The position numbers and the translations under genes are program-made. DNA of 64,000 nt from NCBI RefSeq assembly GCF_000373565.1, contig NZ_KB891849.1, positions 124,001 to 188,000 of the forward strand. Reading direction: 5' to 3'. Under the pieces are notes generated by a model that did not search any database, was not told the DNA's origin, and saw only the letters and a program-made list of their open reading frames with translations. Origin of the DNA: Streptomyces sp. HmicA12. Its GTDB lineage: Bacteria > Actinomycetota > Actinomycetes > Streptomycetales > Streptomycetaceae. Positions within the stretch are counted from its first letter, which is position 1. The number at the start of each line of letters is the position of its first letter. Shown piece by piece: positions 10,377 through 18,922 of this stretch.

Positions 10377-11747
10377 TCATGCGTGGGAACGGGCGTCGGC
10401 CGCGTCCCGCAGGCGGGTCAGTTCGGTCTCGGTGAGCCGGTAGCGGGTCAGCAGCGGCAGGCTCAGCAGCAACAGGACGGCGGGCAGCACGCCGAAGCCG
10501 ACGACGATCGCGGTGAGCGCCGAGTCGGGCTGGGCGACGCGGTGGTCGGCGTCGGAGGAGACGAAGCCGCCGAGGGAGAGCACGAGCCCGAACAGGCCGG
10601 GCCCCAGGGCGAGCCCGAGCGTCTCGCCCGCGGTCCACAGCCCGGTGAAGACACCCGCCCGGCGTCGCCCGCTCAGATACGCGTCGGCGGCGATCGCGTC
10701 CCCGAGCATGGCGAGCGGCAGCATCTGCATGCCCGCGTACCCGACACCGGCCAGGGCCACGGCGACATAGATCAGGACGGACGGCAGCTCGCGGCCCGCC
10801 GCCGCGCCCACCGCGCCGACCAGGAAGCAGAGCGAGGCGCCGATGGCCGCGTCGCGCTTGCCCGCGCGCCGCCCGACGGTCAGCCACAGCGGCATGGCGA
10901 GCAGTGACGGCACGATGAGACAGGCGAACAGGACCGTCGTGGCACTCGGCCTGTCGAGGATGTACGTGGCGAAGTACTGGGTGCCGGCGAGCATCAGGCC
11001 GGTGGCGGCCGCCTGGACCACGAAGGCGGCGAGCAGCCAGGCGAAGGGGGCGTTGCCGCGGGCGGCGCGCAACTGGGCGCGGAGGCTGGGCTCGCTCGTC
11101 GTACGCATGACGGTCCTGGTCCCGGCCGTCGCGGCCACCGCCGCGAGCATGCCGAGCGCGAGCACCGCGCCGATCACGATCCCCATCAGCCGGTAGCCGC
11201 CCGCGCTGCCCCGGTCGTCGGCCGTGGACCCGGCGAGCATCGGCGCGACGGCGCCCGACAGCAGGATCGCGACGGCCAGGAAGGCGACGCGCCAGGACAT
11301 GACGCGGGCCCGCTCGTCGGGGTCCTCGGTGAGCTCCGCGGGCAGCGCGACGTAGGGCACCTGGAAGCAGGCGTACGCGGAGGCGGTGAGCAGGAAGAGC
11401 ACGGCCACGTAGGCCGCCGCCGGTCCGCCTTCGAGGCCGCCGGGCGCCGCGAACATGGCGGCGAAGCAGACCGGCATGGTGACGGCGCCGAGCAGCATCC
11501 AAGAGCGGCGGGGGCCGAACCGGGAGCGGGTGCTGCGGTCGGAGAGGCTGCCGATCCACGGGTTGAGCAGCACGTCCCACGCCTTGGGCAGGAACACCAG
11601 GAGTCCGGCCAGGCCCGCGCCGACGCCGAGGACGTCGGTCAGGTAGTAGAGGAGGAGCAGCCCGGGGACGGTGCCGAAGGTGCCGGTGGCGAAGGAGCCG
11701 AGGCCGTAGCCGACGCGGACCTTCGCGGGGAGGCCTGAGGGGGACAT
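10377..11747 (-). CDS. MFS transporter, GPH (glycoside-pentoside-hexuronide) type
   Basis: 456 residues with about 12 hydrophobic segments. The N-terminal region GYGLGSFATGTFGTVPGLLL and the loop motif DVLLNPWIGSLSDRSTRSRFG (shortened here: DVLLNPWIGSLSDRS) are characteristic of the MFS_2/GPH symporter branch, which usually moves sugars or sugar derivatives with a cation. The substrate cannot be told from sequence. The ATG is at 11745-11747. It lies just upstream of the PLP lyase gene, and the pair is probably co-transcribed. From memory of other Streptomyces, bldD and nusB are often adjacent, so these two genes may be an insertion. Confidence 0.8.
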   Translation of the reverse strand: MSPSGLPAKVRVGYGLGSFATGTFGTVPGLLLLYYLTDVLGVGAGLAGLLVFLPKAWDVLLNPWIGSLSDRSTRSRFGPRRSWMLLGAVTMPVCFAAMFAAPGGLEGGPAAAYVAVLFLLTASAYACFQVPYVALPAELTEDPDERARVMSWRVAFLAVAILLSGAVAPMLAGSTADDRGSAGGYRLMGIVIGAVLALGMLAAVAATAGTRTVMRTTSEPSLRAQLRAARGNAPFAWLLAAFVVQAAATGLMLAGTQYFATYILDRPSATTVLFACLIVPSLLAMPLWLTVGRRAGKRDAAIGASLCFLVGAVGAAAGRELPSVLIYVAVALAGVGYAGMQMLPLAMLGDAIAADAYLSGRRRAGVFTGLWTAGETLGLALGPGLFGLVLSLGGFVSSDADHRVAQPDSALTAIVVGFGVLPAVLLLLSLPLLTRYRLTETELTRLRDAADARSHA

Positions 11748-11781
11748 GGCCCGAACCTAATGAAGATCCCCCGGAACGCAC

Positions 11782-11824
11782 CAGGCCCGAAGCAGAACAA
11801 TGTTCAAGTTCTGCTTCGGGCCTG
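11782..11824 (-). terminator. Terminator downstream of nusB
   Basis: Perfect 17-bp stem (11782-11798 with 11808-11824) and 9-nt loop, 26 nt past the nusB stop. It separates the efp-nusB transcript from the MFS gene. Confidence 0.85.
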
Positions 11825-11849
11825 CGTGGTTGCTGAGCGAGTGCGGCTT

Positions 11850-12284
11850 TTATGCCTCGTCGCGGCGCAGCGACGGCTTCAGGTCCTTGAAGCGGGCCAG
11901 AAGACCGTTGATGAACGCCGGGGAGTCGTCCGTGGAGAACTCCTTGGCCAGCGAGACGGCTTCGTCGAGGACGACGGCGTCCGGAGTCCCGTCGACCCAG
12001 ATCAGCTCGTAGGCGCCGAGCCGCAGGATGTTGCGGTCGACGACGGGCATCCGGTCGAGGGTCCAGTCGACGGCGTACTGCGAGATCAGCTCGTCGATGC
12101 GGCGGGCCTTGGGGGCGTACCCCTCGACCAGCTCCATCGTGTACTCGCTGACGGGCGGCTGCTGCGGGTCGCTGTGCGAGTTCCTGACCCAGTCCGCGAG
12201 AACCGTCACGACGTCGGCGCCGCGCTGGTCGGCCTCGAAGAGGATCTGGAAGGCGCGCTTGCGGGCCGTGTTACGGGCAGCCAC
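11850..12284 (-). CDS. nusB: Transcription antitermination factor NusB
   Basis: RNA-binding all-helical factor that joins NusE (S10) on boxA RNA to support rRNA transcription. The 144 residues begin AARNTARKRAFQILFEADQRG from a GTG start, the family hallmark. The conserved MPVVDRNILRLGAYEL and PAFINGLLARF motifs follow. It starts 2 nt after the efp stop, so the two are one operon, and it ends at a strong hairpin. Confidence 0.96.
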   Translation of the reverse strand: MAARNTARKRAFQILFEADQRGADVVTVLADWVRNSHSDPQQPPVSEYTMELVEGYAPKARRIDELISQYAVDWTLDRMPVVDRNILRLGAYELIWVDGTPDAVVLDEAVSLAKEFSTDDSPAFINGLLARFKDLKPSLRRDEA

Positions 12285-12286
12285 GG

Positions 12287-12853
12287 TTAGCTGTTCACCC
12301 GGCCGAGGTAGCTGCTGTCACGGGTGTCGACCTTGATCTTCTCACCGGTGGTGATGAAGAGCGGGACCTGGATCTGGTGGTCGGTCTCCAGCGTGGCGGG
12401 CTTGGTGCCACCGGTGGAGCGGTCGCCCTGGACACCGGGCTCCGTCTCCTTGACGACGAGCTCGACGGCGGCCGGCAGCTCGACGAAGAGCACCTCGCCC
12501 TCGTGCTGCGCCACGGTGGCGGTGAAGCCCTCGATCAGGAAGTTGGCGGCGTCGCCGACGGCCTTGCGGTCGACGTGCAGCTGGTCGTAGGTCTCCATGT
12601 CCATGAAGACGAAGTAGTCGCCGTCCATGTACGAGAACTGCATGTCGCGCTTGTCGATCGTGGCCGTCTCGACCTTGACGCCGGCGTTGAACGTCTTGTC
12701 GACGACCTTGCCGGAGAGCACGTTCTTCAGCTTGGTGCGCACGAAGGCCGGGCCCTTGCCGGGCTTGACGTGCTGGAACTCGACGACGGACCAGAGCTGG
12801 CCCCCGTCGAGCTTGAGCACCAGGCCGTTCTTGAGGTCGTTCGTGGAAGCCAC
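12287..12853 (-). CDS. efp: Elongation factor P
   Basis: Relieves ribosome stalling at polyproline stretches by entering the E site. At 188 residues it has the usual three beta-barrel domains. The tip loop that reaches the peptidyl-transferase centre reads HVKPGKGPAF, with an unmodified-type lysine at position 33 between prolines and glycines. No EpmA-like modification gene is seen nearby; actinobacterial EF-P with the PGKGP loop is reported to work without modification. The start is GTG at 12851-12853 with GGAG 11 nt upstream. It is followed by nusB and preceded by the M24 gene 59 nt away. Confidence 0.96.
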   Translation of the reverse strand: MASTNDLKNGLVLKLDGGQLWSVVEFQHVKPGKGPAFVRTKLKNVLSGKVVDKTFNAGVKVETATIDKRDMQFSYMDGDYFVFMDMETYDQLHVDRKAVGDAANFLIEGFTATVAQHEGEVLFVELPAAVELVVKETEPGVQGDRSTGGTKPATLETDHQIQVPLFITTGEKIKVDTRDSSYLGRVNS

Positions 12854-12912
12854 GGTTGCGGAATCTCCTGGACTGACGTGGACGACCCCGGGGCACAGCG
12901 CGTAGCCGGTGG

Positions 12913-14031
12913 CTACAGCGCGAGCAGCTCCTTGGTCGTGATGGTGAGTAGCTCGGGTCCGCCGTCCGCCTCGGGGCGGACGACGAGCGTGTCATCGATC
13001 CGGACGCCGCCCCGGCCCGGGAGGTGGACCCCCGGTTCGACGGTGACCGGCACACAAGCGTCCAGTTTACCCATGGCGGCGGGGGCCAACTGCGGGTCCT
13101 CGTCGATTTCGAGTCCTACCCCGTGTCCGGTCAGTTGCGCAAGCCCGTCACCATACCCTCCGGCGTCCAGTACGTGCCGGGCGGCCCGGTCCACCTCACG
13201 GCACTCGACCCCGGGCGCGAGGCTCTCGCGTCCGGCCCGCTGCGCGGCGAAGACCAGGTCGTACAGCTCGATCTGCCAGTCGGCGGGTGCGGTCCCGATG
13301 ACGAAGGTGCGGCCCAGCTCGCAGCGGTAGCCGCGGTAGGTGGCGCCCAGGCACACGGAGAGGAAGTCGCCCTCCTCGACGCGGCGGTCGCTGGGCCGGT
13401 GGCCGCCGCGTCCCGAGTTCGGGCCCGTTCCGACGGAGGTGGGGAAGGCGGGCCCGTCGGCGCCGTGGTCGACAAGTCGACGTTCCAGTTCCAGGGCGAG
13501 GTGCCGCTCGGTGCGCCCGACGAGGATGGACTCCAGGAGCTCACCGAGCGCCTGGTCGGCGATCTCGGCGGCGATCCGCAGGCAGGAGATCTCCTCCTCG
13601 TCCTTGACGAGGCGGAGCTGTTCGACGCCTTTGTGGAGGTCGGCGAGGCGCAGCCGGGGCGCGACGGAGGCGAGCGCCCGGTGCCGGGCCACCGTCAGGT
13701 GGTGCTCCTCGACGGCGAGCGAGTCGATGCCCTGGGCCGTGGCGACGCCGGCCGCCGCGACGACCGGGTCACCGGCGGGCGCGGGCAGCACCTGCACCCG
13801 CAGCGCCTCGTCGGCCCGGCCCTCGGCGGGCTGCCCGCTGGGCGGCCGCGCGCACAGCAGTACGTCGCCGCCACCGCCGGTGTCCCGGCCGAGCAGGAGC
13901 ACCGCGCCGTGCGGCGCCGCTCCGGCGAGATAACGCACATTGGCGGGTCGCGAGACGAGGGCGGCCGCACTGCCGCCCGCCGTCGCACGCTCTCTGAGCC
14001 GGTCCCGTCGGGCCGCGTACACCTCTGACAT
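12913..14031 (-). CDS. M24-family (Xaa-Pro aminopeptidase-like) protein with altered metal ligands
   Basis: 372 residues: an N-terminal creatinase-type domain (about 1-135) and a C-terminal pita-bread domain. Aligning by eye with E. coli AMPP, the five metal ligands D-D-H-E-E appear here as C227, E238, H303, E332 and D346, and the second active-site histidine is D310. Only two of five ligands are canonical. It may therefore bind metal differently, or be a non-catalytic homologue. It sits between a P-loop gene and efp, a position where actinobacteria commonly carry an annotated Xaa-Pro peptidase. The ATG at 14029-14031 (MSEVYAARR) gives the normal length; the frame is open further upstream without homology. 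Confidence 0.85.
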   Translation of the reverse strand: MSEVYAARRDRLRERATAGGSAAALVSRPANVRYLAGAAPHGAVLLLGRDTGGGGDVLLCARPPSGQPAEGRADEALRVQVLPAPAGDPVVAAAGVATAQGIDSLAVEEHHLTVARHRALASVAPRLRLADLHKGVEQLRLVKDEEEISCLRIAAEIADQALGELLESILVGRTERHLALELERRLVDHGADGPAFPTSVGTGPNSGRGGHRPSDRRVEEGDFLSVCLGATYRGYRCELGRTFVIGTAPADWQIELYDLVFAAQRAGRESLAPGVECREVDRAARHVLDAGGYGDGLAQLTGHGVGLEIDEDPQLAPAAMGKLDACVPVTVEPGVHLPGRGGVRIDDTLVVRPEADGGPELLTITTKELLAL

Positions 14032-14137
14032 GAGGCCGAGCGTACGAGCGCGCGGGCGACCCGGCCGGTTCAGCGCGTCCGGACGGGCGGCGGCACGTGC
14101 GTTCTCAGGGGTGTCACCGTGGCTCAGGGGTGACGAT

Positions 14138-14956
14138 TCACCACTGGGGCGGGCTCGCGATGGCCCGGGCGAGCACCTCGTCCAGGACCTGGGCCGTGCC
14201 GGGCACGTCCAGCTGCGAGTTGTCGATGATGGGCAGGCCCGAGCCGTACCAGCCGGCCATGCGGCCGTGGATGCGGGCGACTTCCTCGTCGGTGAGCCGG
14301 CGGTTTCCGCTGCGCTGGGAGTTCCGCTCCAGGACGATCTCCAGGCCGGGCAGCAGGACGACGGGCAGCAGCCCGGGTCCCACGTGCCGCTTCCAGCCAC
14401 CTAGGCCGACGACGGGCCGGTCGGGGAAGACGGCGTCGTCGAGGATGCAGGAGATCCCGTTCGCCAGAAAGTTCCGCGCGGCGAAGCCGCAGGTGCGGCG
14501 GGCGAGGCGGTACTGCGCCTCACTGTGGTCGTTCCACCCCGACTGCGGGTCGGCGAATCCGGAGCGCACCCATTCCCGTACGTCGTCCAGGCTGATGTGG
14601 GCCGTGGGGACGCGGCGGCACTCCGCCCAGTACTTGGCGACGCTGGTCTTGCCCGCACCGGCGGGGCCGATGAGCAGCACCGCGAGCGTGGTGGCGGTCG
14701 GGTCGGCGGGCGCCTGCGCGGGCGGCGGGCTCGGCACGGCGACGGGACCGCCGGGCGGAAGCTGCACATGGCCCGTGGTCTCGCGGTGCGGCGGGACCGG
14801 CGGCTGCTGCGCCTGGGGGTGCGGCGGCGCCGGCGGGTGCTGCGGAGCGCCGGTGAAGCCGGGCGGCTGCTGCGCCTGGTTCCAGGCAGGCGAGGGTGCC
14901 GGTCCGTGCCCGGGCCGATGGGGCGGTGGCAGCGGAGACCCCACTGCGTGCTGCAT
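14138..14956 (-). CDS. P-loop ATPase/kinase-like protein with proline-rich N-terminus
   Basis: 272 residues. The first 90 are rich in Pro, Gln and His and look disordered. From about residue 91 a P-loop domain starts (LLIGPAGAGKT, residues 94-104). It continues with a kinase-like DDVREW helix and an LDD motif (about residues 160-163), resembling small zeta-toxin or polynucleotide-kinase type P-loop kinases. The substrate is unknown. A TTG at 14980 is possible, but the ATG at 14954-14956 has GGAG 9 nt upstream and is preferred. It lies between the M24 gene and the aroB terminator, so it probably has its own promoter. Confidence 0.75.
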   Translation of the reverse strand: MQHAVGSPLPPPHRPGHGPAPSPAWNQAQQPPGFTGAPQHPPAPPHPQAQQPPVPPHRETTGHVQLPPGGPVAVPSPPPAQAPADPTATTLAVLLIGPAGAGKTSVAKYWAECRRVPTAHISLDDVREWVRSGFADPQSGWNDHSEAQYRLARRTCGFAARNFLANGISCILDDAVFPDRPVVGLGGWKRHVGPGLLPVVLLPGLEIVLERNSQRSGNRRLTDEEVARIHGRMAGWYGSGLPIIDNSQLDVPGTAQVLDEVLARAIASPPQW

Positions 14957-15022
14957 CCGGTGCCACTCCGTCTCGTACAACCGTCATTGGGGCGCCGGCG
15001 AACGGGCGCTACCGAAAGGTAC

Positions 15023-15058
15023 CGTCCCCGGCCGCCGTTGTGTGAACGGCCGGGGACG
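15023..15058 (-). terminator. Terminator downstream of aroB
   Basis: 12-bp inverted repeat (15023-15034 with 15047-15058) in the 133-nt gap after aroB. It should end the aroC-aroK-aroB transcript. Confidence 0.75.
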
Positions 15059-15089
15059 TCACAAAGTGCCCGTACCTCAACGAGCAGCG

Positions 15090-16181
15090 CTATTCGGCCA
15101 CTTCGCCGTAGGCGGCGAGGAGGACGGCCGGGTCGGGGCCCTCCAGAACGGTGGGCTTGCCGAGGCCGTCGAGGACGATGAAGCGCAGCAGGTCGCCCCG
15201 CGACTTCTTGTCGACCTTCATGGTCTCCAGGAGCTTGGGCCACTGGTCGTAGCGGTACGACAGCGGCAGGCCCACGGACTCCAGGACGGCGCGGTGCCGG
15301 TCGGCGGTCGCGTCGTCCAACCGCCCGGCGAGACGGCCCAGTTCGGCGGCGAAGTGCATGCCCACCGAGACGGCGGCGCCGTGCCGCCACTCATAACGCT
15401 CGTTCTTCTCGATGGCGTGCGCGAGGGTGTGCCCGTAGTTGAGGATCTCGCGCAGGCCGGCCTCCTTGAGGTCGGAGGAGACGACCTCGGCCTTGACCTT
15501 GATCGCGCGCTCGATCAGCTCCGAGGTGTGCGGGCCCGTGGGCGTACGCGCCGCCTGCGGGTCCTCCTCCACGAGTTCCAGGATCCGCTCGTCGGCGATG
15601 AAACCGGCCTTGATGACCTCGGCGAGCCCGGACACGTAGTCGTTCACCGGCAGCGAGTCCAGGGCGGCCAGGTCGCACAGCACGCCGGCCGGCGGGTGGA
15701 AGGCGCCCACCAGGTTCTTGCCCTCGGCGGTGTTGATGCCGGTCTTGCCGCCGACCGCCGCGTCCACCATGGCGAGGACCGTCGTCGGGATCGCGATCCA
15801 GCGCACGCCGCGCAACCAGGTCGCCGCCACGAACCCGGCCAGGTCCGTGGTCGCGCCGCCGCCGACGCCCACGATCACGTCGGAACGGGTGAAGTTCGAC
15901 TGGCCGAGCGCCTTCCAGCAGTAGGCGGCGACCTCGGCGGTCTTGGCCTCCTCCGCGTTCGGCACCTGGATGGCGATCGCCTCGAAGCCCTGCTCGGCGA
16001 GGTCCGTGCGCAGCGCCTCACCGGTCTCGGCCAGCGCCTCGGGGTGCACGATCGCGACCCGCTTCACCCGCTCGCCGATCAACTGACCCAGCTCGCCCAG
16101 GAGTTGGCGCCCGACCAGCACCTCGTACGGGTCGGTGCCGGCCGTGCCGCCGACCTGGATCCGGGTGATCTGCTCGCTCAT
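15090..16181 (-). CDS. aroB: 3-Dehydroquinate synthase
   Basis: Second step of the shikimate pathway: DAHP to 3-dehydroquinate, NAD- and metal-dependent. It has 363 residues, with the NAD-binding GVGGGATTDLAGFVAATWLRG region near residue 100 (core GGGATTDLAGF) and the metal-ligand stretch LNYGHTLAHAIE. The ATG at 16179-16181 overlaps the aroK stop by 4 nt (ATGA), so the two are coupled. It is the last gene of the aroC-aroK-aroB unit. Confidence 0.97.
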   Translation of the reverse strand: MSEQITRIQVGGTAGTDPYEVLVGRQLLGELGQLIGERVKRVAIVHPEALAETGEALRTDLAEQGFEAIAIQVPNAEEAKTAEVAAYCWKALGQSNFTRSDVIVGVGGGATTDLAGFVAATWLRGVRWIAIPTTVLAMVDAAVGGKTGINTAEGKNLVGAFHPPAGVLCDLAALDSLPVNDYVSGLAEVIKAGFIADERILELVEEDPQAARTPTGPHTSELIERAIKVKAEVVSSDLKEAGLREILNYGHTLAHAIEKNERYEWRHGAAVSVGMHFAAELGRLAGRLDDATADRHRAVLESVGLPLSYRYDQWPKLLETMKVDKKSRGDLLRFIVLDGLGKPTVLEGPDPAVLLAAYGEVAE

Positions 16182-16693
16182 GCCTGCTTCAACTCCAGTG
16201 CGTCGAGGACGCCTTGGGCGACTTCCTCGGGTGTACGGCCGTCGGTGGCCACGACCACCGAGGCGACCTCGGTGTACAGATGACGCCGCGCCTCCATCAA
16301 CTCCCGCCACTGCTTGCGCGGGTTGACCGCGAGCAGCGGGCGGGCCGCGTTCAGCCCGGTGCGCTTCACGGCCTCCTCGACGTCCATCGAGAGATAGACG
16401 ACGGGGTGCCCGGCGAGCAGCTCACGGGTGTCGGCGTCGAGGATCGCGCCGCCGCCGAGCGCGAGGACACCCTCGTGCTCGGCCAGCGCCGCGGCGACGG
16501 CCGCCTTCTCGAGAGCCCGGAAGTCCGCCTCGCCCTCGTCGACGAAGATGTCCGCGATGGTGCGGCCCTGCGCGGCCACGATGTCGGCGTCGGTGTCTCG
16601 GTAGGCACAGCCGAGATGCTCGGCGACCATGACCCCGACGGTCGACTTGCCCACGCCCATCGGACCGACGAGGACGACCCTCGGCCCGCTCAC
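16178..16693 (-). CDS. aroK: Shikimate kinase
   Basis: Phosphorylates shikimate at the 3-hydroxyl. The 171 residues are typical, with Walker A GPMGVGKS at residues 10-17, the shikimate-binding DTDADI (about 33-38) and GGGAI motifs, and the lid arginine in LNAARPLL. The GTG start overlaps the aroC stop and its stop overlaps the aroB start, both by 4 nt. Confidence 0.97.
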   Translation of the reverse strand: MSGPRVVLVGPMGVGKSTVGVMVAEHLGCAYRDTDADIVAAQGRTIADIFVDEGEADFRALEKAAVAAALAEHEGVLALGGGAILDADTRELLAGHPVVYLSMDVEEAVKRTGLNAARPLLAVNPRKQWRELMEARRHLYTEVASVVVATDGRTPEEVAQGVLDALELKQA

Positions 16694-17874
16694 CGGATCT
16701 GCAGGTTGTCGAGGTACGAGGTCACGTTGCGCCGGGTCTCCGGCACGCTGTCGCCGCCGAACTTCTCCGCCACCGCGTCCGCGAGGACGAGCGCGACCAT
16801 GGCCTCGGCCACGATCCCGGCCGCCGGCACCGCGGAGACGTCGGAGCGCTGGTGGTGCGCCTGCGCCGCCTCGCCGGTGGTGACGTCCACGGTCTTCAGG
16901 GCGCGCGGCACGGTCGCGATCGGCTTCATCGCGGCCCGCACGCGCAGCAGCTCACCGGTGGTCAGGCCGCCCTCGGTGCCGCCCGCGCGCCCGGAGACCC
17001 GGCGGATGCCCTCGGCGGTGTTCACGATCTCGTCGTGCGCCTGCGAACCCGGCACCCGCGCCAGCTCGAAGCCGTCACCGATCTCGACGCCCTTGATGGC
17101 CTGGATGCCCATGAGCGCACCGGCCAGGCGCGCGTCCAGCTTGCGGTCCCAGTGCACGTGCGAGCCGAGCCCGACCGGCACTCCGTAGGCCAGCACCTCG
17201 ACCACACCGCCCAGGGTGTCGCCGTCCTTGTGCGCCTGGTCCACCTCGGCCACCATCTGCTTCGACGCGACGGCGTCCAGGCAGCGCAGCGGGTCGGCGT
17301 CCAGCTTCTCCACGTCGGCCGGCGTCGGGTACACGTTCTGCGGCGCCTTGACGGAGCACAGTTCGACGACGTGCGAGACGATCTCGATCCCGGCGGTCTC
17401 CTTCAGGTACGACCGCGCGATCGCACCGAGGGCCACCCGGGCCGCGGTCTCCCGGGCGGAGGCACGCTCCAGGACCGGGCGGGCCTCGTCGAAGCCGTAC
17501 TTCTGCATGCCCGCCAGGTCGGCGTGGCCCGGCCGCGGCCGGGTCAGCGGTGCGTTGCGGGCGAGGCCGTCCAGGATCTCGGGGTCGACGGGGTCGGCCG
17601 ACATGACCTGCTCCCACTTCGGCCACTCGGTGTTGCCCACCATCACCGCGACCGGGGAACCCATGGTCAGGCCGTGCCGGACACCGCCCAGGAAGGTGAC
17701 CTGGTCCTGCTCGAACTTCATCCGCGCCCCGCGGCCATAACCGAGGCGCCGCCGTGCCAGGTGGTCCGCCACCATCTCCGTGGTGATCGGAACGCCGGCG
17801 GGAAGTCCCTCCAGCGTCGCGACAAGTGCGGGTCCGTGCGACTCCCCCGCGGTCAGCCAGCGCAACCTGCTCAA
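16690..17874 (-). CDS. aroC: Chorismate synthase
   Basis: Converts EPSP to chorismate with reduced FMN as cofactor. The 394 residues match the actinobacterial enzyme. Signature sequences are WLTAGESHGPALVATLEG at the N-terminus, RPGHADLAGMQKYG in the middle and the C-terminal RSDVSAVPAAG. It is the first gene of the aroC-aroK-aroB unit; its promoter must lie in 17875-18030. That gap contains no gene. Confidence 0.97.
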   Translation of the reverse strand: MSRLRWLTAGESHGPALVATLEGLPAGVPITTEMVADHLARRRLGYGRGARMKFEQDQVTFLGGVRHGLTMGSPVAVMVGNTEWPKWEQVMSADPVDPEILDGLARNAPLTRPRPGHADLAGMQKYGFDEARPVLERASARETAARVALGAIARSYLKETAGIEIVSHVVELCSVKAPQNVYPTPADVEKLDADPLRCLDAVASKQMVAEVDQAHKDGDTLGGVVEVLAYGVPVGLGSHVHWDRKLDARLAGALMGIQAIKGVEIGDGFELARVPGSQAHDEIVNTAEGIRRVSGRAGGTEGGLTTGELLRVRAAMKPIATVPRALKTVDVTTGEAAQAHHQRSDVSAVPAAGIVAEAMVALVLADAVAEKFGGDSVPETRRNVTSYLDNLQIR

Positions 17875-18032
17875 CGGTGCTCCTCATGCTCGCGCTCTGC
17901 GTAACGGCTCAGCGGGCGGCACCGGGCGGCGCGGCCCGGCCCACCATGTATCCCCTGATCCTCCCACGCCCGGCCCGGCGCGCGTCCCGCTGTCCGCCTT
18001 GCGGACGGAGGGTGAGACGGGGAACACGAAGA

Positions 18033-18067
18033 GCGGGGCCGCACGGACCCGGTCCGTACGGCCCCGC
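18033..18067 (-). terminator. Terminator downstream of aroE
   Basis: 17-bp inverted repeat with a single mismatch (18033-18049 with 18051-18067; effective loop about 5 nt), 15 nt after the aroE stop. It separates the alaS-ruvX-mltG-aroE transcript from aroC. Confidence 0.8.
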
Positions 18068-18082
18068 CGCGCATCGTGAGGA

Positions 18083-18922
18083 TCAGCCGAGCGACTTCAG
18101 GGCCGCCTCGCGCATCGCCGCGAGGACCGGCCGGGTGTCCCCGGTGAACTGCTCGAACTGGAAGACGGCCTGGTGCACCAGCAGGTCGAGGCCGCTGAGC
18201 ACGGGTCCGCCGCGCTGCTGCCAGGCCGCGGCGAGAGGGGTCGGCCACGGGTCGTAGACGACGTCGAAGAGCGTGCCCACGCGCTCGGGCACCTCGCGGA
18301 CCAGGTGGTCCGTGCCGCCCTTGGGGGTCGTCGATATCACCAGCGGCGCCTCGAAGGCCCGGGCCGCGTCGGTCCAGGCGGCCGTGCGCACGGTGACGCC
18401 GAGCCGCTCGCCCCAGCCGCGCATCTCGTCGGCGCGCTGCTGACTGCGTACGTAGACGACGACCTCGCCCGCGCAGATCCGGGCGAGCGCGGCGAGCGCC
18501 GAGGACGCGGTGGCGCCCGCGCCGAGGATCGCGGCGGACTCGACCTTCTCCACGCCCTGCTCGTGCAGCGCGGCGACCAGCCCGGGGATGTCGGTGTTGT
18601 CGCCGGTCCTGCGCCCGTCGGCGTGGAAGACCACGGTGTTCACGGCCTCGACCGACGCGGCGGTGTCGGTGATCCCGTCGAGCAGCGGTATGACGGCCCG
18701 CTTGAGCGGCATCGTCAGCGACAGACCGGCCCACTCGCCGGCGCCGAGCGACGAGAAGAAGCCGGGCAGCGCCTGCTCGTCGACGTCGAACCGGTCGTAC
18801 GTCCACTCGCTCAGGCCGAGGGCCCGGTACGCCGCGTTGTGCAGCTGCGGCGAGAGCGAGTGGGCGATGGGAGAACCGAGAACTGCCGCCCGGTGCGCGT
18901 CAGTTGCCCTGCTGGCTGGCAT
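18083..18922 (-). CDS. aroE: Shikimate dehydrogenase
   Basis: NADPH-dependent reduction of 3-dehydroshikimate. In the 279 residues the substrate site SPIAHSLSPQLHN, the catalytic lysine in LTMPLK, GDNTDIPG and the nucleotide-binding GAGATASSA are all visible. The ATG at 18920-18922 lies 23 nt inside the 3' end of mltG, with AAGGA 8 nt upstream within mltG, so translation is coupled. It is the last gene of its transcript. Confidence 0.95.
   Translation of the reverse strand: MPASRATDAHRAAVLGSPIAHSLSPQLHNAAYRALGLSEWTYDRFDVDEQALPGFFSSLGAGEWAGLSLTMPLKRAVIPLLDGITDTAASVEAVNTVVFHADGRRTGDNTDIPGLVAALHEQGVEKVESAAILGAGATASSALAALARICAGEVVVYVRSQQRADEMRGWGERLGVTVRTAAWTDAARAFEAPLVISTTPKGGTDHLVREVPERVGTLFDVVYDPWPTPLAAAWQQRGGPVLSGLDLLVHQAVFQFEQFTGDTRPVLAAMREAALKSLG

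Noticed and set aside
13024..14028. 334-residue plus-strand frame opposite the M24 gene
   Set aside because: No homology-like motifs and GC-bias composition; the minus-strand M24 reading has clear family structure.
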